A stretch of 11,743 bases of DNA. It comes from DASWHR01 sp036398095. GTDB taxonomy: Bacteria; Actinomycetota; AC-67. The notes beneath the pieces were generated by a model, which saw only the letters and a list, made by a program, of their open reading frames with translations, did no database searches and was not told where the DNA came from. The DNA lies in NCBI GenBank assembly GCA_036398095.1, contig DASWHR010000096.1, forward strand, positions 1 to 11,743. Direction: 5' to 3'. Below, one piece after another: positions 6,399-11,743 of the stretch. Numbering within the stretch: the first letter of the stretch is position 1; each line of letters begins with the position of its first letter. Made by a program: the position numbers and the translations under genes.

Positions 6399-6478
6399 CG
6401 GCGACCTCCGAGGTAGACGTGGAGTGCCCGGCCAATAAGGGCCGGCCGGGCTCAACGTCCAGATTCGGGAGGTCACCG
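6399..6478 (+). ncRNA. structured 5' leader, aptamer-like candidate
   Basis: An outer stem joins CGGCGACCTCC (6399-6409) with GGAGGTCACCG (6468-6478): 10 pairs and one C-A mismatch. It encloses an internal loop (6410-6415 opposite 6460-6467) and a long inner hairpin: GACGT/ACGTC (6416-6420 with 6455-6459), GAG/CTC (6422-6424 with 6451-6453), and CCCGGCC/GGCCGGG (6427-6433 with 6444-6450) closed by a 10-nt loop. The inner helix has alternative registers. The layout of an outer helix, asymmetric internal loop and inner arm in the leader of one gene resembles a cis-regulatory RNA. It does not match any riboswitch class I can recall. No promoter could be identified between the terminator and this element. 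Confidence 0.45.
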
Positions 6479-6487
6479 TCGCAAACG

Positions 6488-6522
6488 CTTCGTTCCTCCG
6501 GAGTCTGAGGGAGGAAACGAAG
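6488..6522 (+). promoter_or_regulatory. hairpin sequestering the Shine-Dalgarno of the giant gene
   Basis: CTTCGTTCCTCC (6488-6499) pairs with GGAGGAAACGAAG (6510-6522) over 12 bp with one bulged A (6515) and a 10-nt loop. The right arm contains the strong SD GGAGG (6510-6514, 8 nt before the start codon) and ends on the base before the ATG at 6523. Folded, it hides the ribosome binding site completely. This is the form of a translational expression platform or RNA thermometer. Confidence 0.65.
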
Positions 6523-9500
6523 ATGTCCCGAAACGGAACTCGTCGTACCGCGCGTCGCCTGATAGGTGTCGCGGCGCTGGCCGGATTGTCGCTGCTCACC
6601 ACGACCTCCGCCCGCGCCGCCAACGCGTCGGCGACCTCAATCGCCGCGCAAGCCATCAAGGCCGACAGCGCCCAGTTTCCCGTTTTCGGCGTCACGTTGA
6701 ATCAGACCGCAGAGCTGGACACGCTCACCAACGTCGTCGTCGGCTTCAACAGCGCGGTGAACTTCTCCACCGGCGACCTGGCCCCCGACGTTGCGGCCGC
6801 CGGCTGCGGTGGCGGCGACGAGTCCTCCTGCGACGGCGTCCAGATGTTCCGTGACGACGGCGATGTCGATGATGTGTTGGATTCGGCGGATACGCCGGTC
6901 TCGACCGGCTTTACGTTCCTCGGGACCAACTGCGCGGTGGGCTGTGAGGCCGACCTGACGCTCACCGATGAACTCGCCGGCGTCCCGATCCCGCTCACCT
7001 CGGCCGGCGAGGGGTACACGTTCCTGATCGCCATCCGCACCTCGTCGAGCATCGGCAACGGCGATGCGTTCACCGTTTCGCTTCAGCCGACTGCGTTCAC
7101 GACCGCACCGACCCCGACGCTGATGACGAGCGTAGTGACGACCGACCCGATCACGGCCGACGCCAACGTGCCGGCCGCGCCGGTCGTGACCGGCTTGGGC
7201 TTGTCGCGCGGGGCCGGACGTGTGCATGTGACCACGCCCGCCGTCTCGACCGAGGCGCTTGCGACGCTCGAGGTCTATTCCTCGACGAGTGAGACCTGCT
7301 CGTCTCCGTCGCTTGTCGCCACCAGCGGCTCGATCGACTTGCGCCAGACCAACGAAGACCTGCTCGGCGCCGCGGCCGGCGCGGCGATCAAGGCGTTCCC
7401 GCTCGGCCGGTTCGTGTGCTACCGCATCTCGGACCCGGCCGGCAACACCTCTGCGTTCGTCGCGGACGGCGATCTTCCCGCCGCGCCGTCGGCCGCACAC
7501 GTCGCCCTGCTCGCATCCAGCAACGTCACCGGCGCGAAGCGCGTCGCGGCGGCGCCCGACACGTCCGCGCGGACGCTGCGCATGTACATCCGTCCCGGCG
7601 ACGCCGGGGACTTCGTGCGTGCTCGCAACGAAGACGCGCTCGTCCACAACGAATGGATCGAGGTCACGACATCCACGATCGGCACTGTTTGCTCGCTCAA
7701 CCCGCCGAGCGCGACCGCGTGCACGACCGACATCCTTCGCTACAACACCTCGACGTCGGCGGGCCCGACGCTCGCGGCCGGCGACGGCGTCGGATACACG
7801 CTCGTCAACGCGAACGGAAACGAGGGCGACGTCACCGCCGACGGCGTCGTTCCCGCGGCGCCGGCGTCGGGGGACACCGACGTGCTTCGCGTCAGCGCCG
7901 CGACCGGCAAGCAGCGTTTGATCATCGCCGGCGGCACGCCCGGCGCGGCTTTCGGGCTGTACATGGACACCACCGGGCTGGGCACCACGTTCCGGCCGGC
8001 CGTCTCGCCTTCCGGCGCGCTGGTGACGGTCACCGCGACCGGCGGCAGCGCCGATTCCGCCACGACCGAGATTCACTCGGAGACGCCGTCGGGGACGCAA
8101 CTTTCCAACGGCCACGCGATCGGCTACGTCGCGATCGGAAGCGGCGGCAACGTGTCGGCCGTGACGGCGGAAGGCACGATTCCGGCCGCACCGGTCGCAT
8201 CGGACCTGACCTTCTCGGATGCGCTCGACCAGTTCCGCTGGAACCCGGCCGTGCTTCCGGGCAACACCAACGTTCGCGCTTTCGTCGGAACGGATGCGGC
8301 CGCGGCCTACGGTGACGGCAGCGGGCTCGGCACGGCGACCAACACCACACCCGTCTCGGTCGGCGATCAAGATGCCGGCCTCGGCGTCTTCTACGTCGCG
8401 ATCAACACCGTCAGCGGGCACGAGTCACCGACGACCGCGGACGGCTTGATTCCCGCGGCCCCGTCCGCGGACGACATCGGCATCTTGTCCACCTCGGCCG
8501 CGAACAGCCATCAGCGGACGATCTCCTCGCCCGACGTCGACGCGCCGCGAACGTTCCGTCTCTACGTCGACCCGGCTGGCGGGACCGCCTGGGTTCGCGC
8601 GTCCACGACCAGCGGCGGCTCGACGGCCGTCGAGGTCACCTCCTCGGGCGGTACCGCGACGTCCGGCGGGACGCCCGGCGCGCAGAGCATCTTTGCCAAC
8701 ACCACGCAGCTCGCCGGCGCGCACGCCGTCGGGTTCGCGCTCACGTCCGGCGGCAACGACTCGGATGTCGCAGCCGACGGATCCATCCCGGCCTTGCCGA
8801 TCGCCGCCGACGGCTCTGTTTCCGATGCGGCGAACACCTTCAGCTACCTGACTGCGTCGCCCTCGTATCGCGCCAACCTGCATCTGGGCGCCTCCACCGA
8901 CACCGCCGCGCTGGCCTACAGCCAGGCGGGGCCGGACGGAACCGCCAACTCGTCTTCGCCGGCGGCCATCTCCGATCCCGCCAACGACGCGACCGTCTTC
9001 TACACCGCGACCGAACCGGTCAGCGGCAACGAGTCTCGCACCACGGCCGACGGCGCGATCCCCGCCGTGCCGACCACGGGCGACGCCGGCATCCTTTCGG
9101 TCTCGGCCGCGCAAGCGCATCAGCGCCTGCGCGCCGACCTGGACGCCTCGGGTCCGCGAGCCTTCCGCTTGTTCGTCGATCCCGACGGCGCCACGGCGTG
9201 GCAGCCGGCCGTGACCACGGCCGACGGGTCGGCGTCGGTCGAGGTCACGACCTCGACGTCTGCCCCGGTGTCGTCGAGCACGACGGCCATCTTCGCCGGT
9301 CCCGACGCGCTGGATGTCGGATGGGCGATCGGGTACGGCATGACCAACGCGAACGGACACGCGTCCGATGTGGTTGCCGACAGCACGATTCCGGCGGCGC
9401 CGGACCTGTCGACCGCGAGCGCGACCGCGGCCATCGATCAGGTCACGATGACCGGAATCGCCACGAATCGCACCGTGCGCGTCTTCACCGACGCGGCCGC

Positions 9501-11743
9501 GAGCCAGTCGGCTGCCTACGCGGCGGGCGCGAAGGCGACGCTGACCGCCGCGGACGGCGAAGAGCCGCTCGACACCGACGGTGGCTGGGGCGTGTACTAC
9601 ACGTCGTCGGCCAACTTCGCGGGCCACGAATCGCCCATCGCGACCGACGGCCCGATTCCGCAGCCGATCGCCGCGAGCACGACCGAAGCCTCGGATGCCT
9701 TCAACCGGTTCACCGTTCCCGGCGCGTCGGCGACCGACAACGTGTTGATCATCCTGTCGAGCGCGTCATCGCCGTTCGACGCGTATCAGGACGGCGGCGC
9801 GACGCGCTACACCGCGGTGGCGTCCCCGTTCGAGCCGGGCGCCGAGCTGGACCCGCTGTTCGTCTTCTACACGGTGAAGAACACCACATCGGGGAACGAG
9901 TCGCCGATCACATCGGCCGGCAGCATTCCCGCCGCGCCGTCGGGTGCCGACACGACCATGTCGGCCTCGGCCGCACTGCAGCGGATCAGCTCGACGCTGG
10001 ATACTTCGGCGCGGACGCTTCGTCTGCACGTCGATGTCGACGGAGGCGGCGCCAGCCCGTTCGTTCGAGCCGCGACGACCTCCGACGGTTCCACGCCGGT
10101 GCAGATCACGACGTCTACTTCGGCTGAGGTCGTCGGCGGGGCCGGCATCTTCGCGGGCGCCACCGTGCTCGCCGCCGGTCACGACGTCGCCTACTCGCGC
10201 GTCCTCGGCCAGAACGAGTCGGATCTGGTGACCGACGGTGCGATCCCCGTCGCGCCGCTTGCCGACGCGTTCACGGCCAGCGCGGCCGATCAGCAAGCGA
10301 CCATCGGCAGCGCCGCGATCAGCGGCACCTACCGCGTCTTCCGTGGCAGCGCGCCGGCTTCCGACAAGCGCACGCACACCAGTGGAACACCCACGCTCGT
10401 GCCGACCAGCGGCCTAGTCGCCGGCGACGCGATCGGCTACGCGCTTACGAACGCCGCCGGTAACGAATCGCCGCTCTTCGCCGACGGCTCGATCCCGTCG
10501 GTGAGCACGCCGGTCTTGCAGGCCGCGAGCGACAGCGGCGTGTCGGACTCGGATCGCATCACCAACATCGCCACGCCCGTGTTCGACGTGACCGCCGTCG
10601 CCGGCGCTTCGGTGACGCTGCTCGAAGGCGGCACGACGCGCGGCGGACCGATCGTCGCCGACGGCGGCGGCCTGGCGGCCGTTCCCTCGTCGGCGTTGGC
10701 CGAGGGTGCGCACACATTGACCGCGCTTGCGACCAAGGACGGCAACACCTCGCCGCTGTCGGGCGGAGTCTCCGTCACGATCGACGTGACAGGCCCGGTC
10801 GCTCCGGACGCACCCGACTTGGATGCCGCATCGGACACCGGCGATTCGGCGACCGACGATCTGACGAGCGTCACCACGCCTCTGGTCAACGTCGCCGGTG
10901 CGCCCAACGGTTCGATCTCGATCAAGGAAGGCGCGACCGTGGTGGGTTCGGCGACTACCGACGGATCGGGCGCCGGCCAGGCGACGACATCGTCGCTATC
11001 CGAAGGAGCGCACACGCTCGTCGCGACGACCTTTGACACCGCCGGCAACGAGTCGGTTGACTCTGCCGGGCTTACGATCACGATCGACGTGACGGCTCCG
11101 ACCGTTCCCGGAGCTCCCGATTTGCAGGCCGCGAGCGACAGCAACGTCACCGACGACGATGTCACCAACATCACCACGCCGGTCTTCGATGTGGCCGGCA
11201 ACGACGCGAACGTCACCGTTTCGCTCCGCGACTTCGGAGCCGAGGTTGCCTCGGCCGCATCCGGTGTGGGCGGCCCCGTCGAAGTGGCCTCGTCGGCGCT
11301 CTCGGACGGCGCGCATTCGCTGACCGCGGTCGCGCTGGACGCGGCCGGCAACGCGAGTGCCGCCTCCGGCGCGCTCGTCGTCACCGTGGACACCGTCGCT
11401 CCGGTGGTTCCGGGCGTTCCGGACCTGTTGGCCGCGAGCGACAGCGGCTCGTCGGCAGTGGACGATCTGACGAGCGATGCGACGCCGTCGCTCGCCTCGG
11501 CAGGCAGCGAGGTCGGCGCGACGGTTGCGCTAGTCGAGGGCGCGACGCCGCTGGGCAGCGCAACCGCGGACGGCACCGGCAATGTGACGATCACGTCGAG
11601 TTCGCTGTCGGATGGCGTTCATGCGCTGACGGCGACGGCGACGGATGTGGCGGGCAATGGTAGTGCTGCTTCGTCGGCGCTTGATGTGACGGTGGATACG
11701 GTTGCGCCGGCGGTGTTGGCGGCGGCTCCGGATCTGCTCGCTG
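6523..11743 (+). CDS. giant secreted repeat protein with bacterial Ig-like domains, 3' end outside the window
   Basis: The frame is open from ATG 6523 to the window edge: 1740 codons without a stop. Residues 1-32 form a signal peptide: a basic head with two Arg pairs, a hydrophobic core (VAALAGLSLL) and a likely cleavage after SARA; Sec export is more likely than Tat. Residues ~33-214 form an N-terminal domain with Cys95, 103, 137 and 141 (probable disulfides) and an acidic DDGDVDDVLDSADT loop that could bind calcium. Residues 215-1321 hold eleven divergent units joined by a VPAAP/IPAAP junction. From residue 1330 four complete Ig-like repeats and the start of a fifth follow. The composition (Ala, Thr, Ser, Asp; almost no Lys) fits an extracellular beta-sandwich fibre. 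An adhesin or surface-layer role is inferred; the anchor lies beyond the window. Translation is probably controlled by the leader hairpin. No neighbour suggests a partner. Confidence 0.9.
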   Translation, partial: MSRNGTRRTARRLIGVAALAGLSLLTTTSARAANASATSIAAQAIKADSAQFPVFGVTLNQTAELDTLTNVVVGFNSAVNFSTGDLAPDVAAAGCGGGDESSCDGVQMFRDDGDVDDVLDSADTPVSTGFTFLGTNCAVGCEADLTLTDELAGVPIPLTSAGEGYTFLIAIRTSSSIGNGDAFTVSLQPTAFTTAPTPTLMTSVVTTDPITADANVPAAPVVTGLGLSRGAGRVHVTTPAVSTEALATLEVYSSTSETCSSPSLVATSGSIDLRQTNEDLLGAAAGAAIKAFPLGRFVCYRISDPAGNTSAFVADGDLPAAPSAAHVALLASSNVTGAKRVAAAPDTSARTLRMYIRPGDAGDFVRARNEDALVHNEWIEVTTSTIGTVCSLNPPSATACTTDILRYNTSTSAGPTLAAGDGVGYTLVNANGNEGDVTADGVVPAAPASGDTDVLRVSAATGKQRLIIAGGTPGAAFGLYMDTTGLGTTFRPAVSPSGALVTVTATGGSADSATTEIHSETPSGTQLSNGHAIGYVAIGSGGNVSAVTAEGTIPAAPVASDLTFSDALDQFRWNPAVLPGNTNVRAFVGTDAAAAYGDGSGLGTATNTTPVSVGDQDAGLGVFYVAINTVSGHESPTTADGLIPAAPSADDIGILSTSAANSHQRTISSPDVDAPRTFRLYVDPAGGTAWVRASTTSGGSTAVEVTSSGGTATSGGTPGAQSIFANTTQLAGAHAVGFALTSGGNDSDVAADGSIPALPIAADGSVSDAANTFSYLTASPSYRANLHLGASTDTAALAYSQAGPDGTANSSSPAAISDPANDATVFYTATEPVSGNESRTTADGAIPAVPTTGDAGILSVSAAQAHQRLRADLDASGPRAFRLFVDPDGATAWQPAVTTADGSASVEVTTSTSAPVSSSTTAIFAGPDALDVGWAIGYGMTNANGHASDVVADSTIPAAPDLSTASATAAIDQVTMTGIATNRTVRVFTDAAASQSAAYAAGAKATLTAADGEEPLDTDGGWGVYYTSSANFAGHESPIATDGPIPQPIAASTTEASDAFNRFTVPGASATDNVLIILSSASSPFDAYQDGGATRYTAVASPFEPGAELDPLFVFYTVKNTTSGNESPITSAGSIPAAPSGADTTMSASAALQRISSTLDTSARTLRLHVDVDGGGASPFVRAATTSDGSTPVQITTSTSAEVVGGAGIFAGATVLAAGHDVAYSRVLGQNESDLVTDGAIPVAPLADAFTASAADQQATIGSAAISGTYRVFRGSAPASDKRTHTSGTPTLVPTSGLVAGDAIGYALTNAAGNESPLFADGSIPSVSTPVLQAASDSGVSDSDRITNIATPVFDVTAVAGASVTLLEGGTTRGGPIVADGGGLAAVPSSALAEGAHTLTALATKDGNTSPLSGGVSVTIDVTGPVAPDAPDLDAASDTGDSATDDLTSVTTPLVNVAGAPNGSISIKEGATVVGSATTDGSGAGQATTSSLSEGAHTLVATTFDTAGNESVDSAGLTITIDVTAPTVPGAPDLQAASDSNVTDDDVTNITTPVFDVAGNDANVTVSLRDFGAEVASAASGVGGPVEVASSALSDGAHSLTAVALDAAGNASAASGALVVTVDTVAPVVPGVPDLLAASDSGSSAVDDLTSDATPSLASAGSEVGATVALVEGATPLGSATADGTGNVTITSSSLSDGVHALTATATDVAGNGSAASSALDVTVDTVAPAVLAAAPDLLA
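7165..10485 (+). repeat. eleven divergent junction-marked units in the giant protein
   Basis: Each unit begins with a junction of the form [G/N/S]-x-[I/V/L]-P-A-A-P (junction codons at 7165, 7468, 7843, 8173, 8443, 8779, 9052, 9382, 9649, 9919 and 10237; degenerate once as PIPQP) and ends with a GNESP..ADG-like strand. Unit lengths are 101, 125, 110, 90, 112, 91, 110, 89, 90, 106 and 83 residues. The longer units share a core like RTxRLYVDP...WVRA followed by VEVTTS and HAIGYALTN. The shorter ones share a core ending in VFYT...SGNESP. They look like two related beta-sandwich domains partly alternating. DNA identity between units is low, so this is an old array. Confidence 0.75.
10510..11743 (+). 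repeat. tandem bacterial Ig-like repeats, 101-residue period
   Basis: Repeat starts (P-x-L-x-AASD motif) lie at 10510, 10813, 11116, 11419 and 11728, giving periods of 303, 303, 303 and 309 bases. Each has DDLT..TTP near its start, an EGAHTLTA strand, an AGNxS turn and a closing VTIDVTxPxxP linker, as in bacterial Ig-like domains of large adhesins. The 16-base word GGCCGCGAGCGACAGC recurs exactly at 10521, 11127 and 11430, showing closer DNA relatedness than in the preceding units. The array continues past the window. Confidence 0.85.

Noticed and set aside
6399..6522. Assignment of the leader to c-di-GMP, cobalamin, TPP or glycine riboswitches
   Set aside because: The conserved core words of those classes are absent; a faint likeness to c-di-GMP-I around GCAAACGC does not continue.
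7259..10231. Alternative-frame + strand open frames inside the giant gene
   Set aside because: Arg-rich low-complexity translations, no RBS, fully inside a continuous frame with recognisable repeats.
6637..11594. Long antisense open frames opposite the giant gene (6637-8421, 8425-9627, 10437-11594)
   Set aside because: They arise from high GC and biased codons of the sense gene; translations are Arg/Gly/Asp-rich without domains, and the + strand frame carries a signal peptide and clear repeats.
1..11743. tRNA, rRNA or CRISPR features
   Set aside because: No cloverleaf, rRNA core sequence or short regularly spaced repeat was seen; the only regular repeats are protein-coding.

Overview
This is a high-GC window, apparently from an actinobacterium, possibly a deep-branching one. 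The assignment is inference. It rests on the order phosphomannomutase, Trm112-like protein, bifunctional phosphoglucose/phosphomannose isomerase, then S-adenosylhomocysteinase further on, which is an arrangement known from Actinobacteria. A DUF222-HNH protein, a family very common in that phylum, and start codons lying 7 nt behind -10-like hexamers (leaderless mRNAs) also fit. All recognised genes are on the + strand.

Left part (55-3387): a TPR-like protein of unknown role is followed by a compact sugar-phosphate operon: manB (824-2158), a 56-residue Trm112/UPF0434 zinc-ribbon protein (2168-2338) and the isomerase (2335-3387). The two enzymes connect fructose-6-P to mannose-6-P and mannose-1-P, the entry to GDP-mannose and mannosylated envelope glycans. 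The isomerase appears to start at a CTG codon overlapping the stop of the Trm112 gene (CTGA).

Middle (3388-6272): a 225-base gap holds a long imperfect stem-loop, a perfect 18-bp palindrome and a promoter set to give a leaderless transcript for a DUF222-HNH endonuclease (3613-4965). A 16/18 copy of the palindrome lies inside that gene. It is followed by ahcY (5019-6272), a short enzyme of the archaeal/thermophile type with Thr where the animal enzyme has an active-site Cys.

Right part (6273-11743): a strong intrinsic terminator closes ahcY. Next comes a highly structured leader of about 147 nt whose last hairpin buries the Shine-Dalgarno sequence of a very large secreted protein. The protein begins at 6523 and is still open at the window edge (1740 codons seen). 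It has a signal peptide, an N-terminal Cys-containing domain, eleven divergent units marked by a recurring [V/I/L]PAAP-type junction with two length classes, and then bacterial Ig-like repeats with a near-exact 101-residue period. Synonymous codon use changes sharply in the last ~160 bases.

The most interesting items are the putative translational switch in front of the giant surface protein, the two-class repeat architecture of that protein, the palindrome pair around the HNH gene, and the codon-use break at the right edge.
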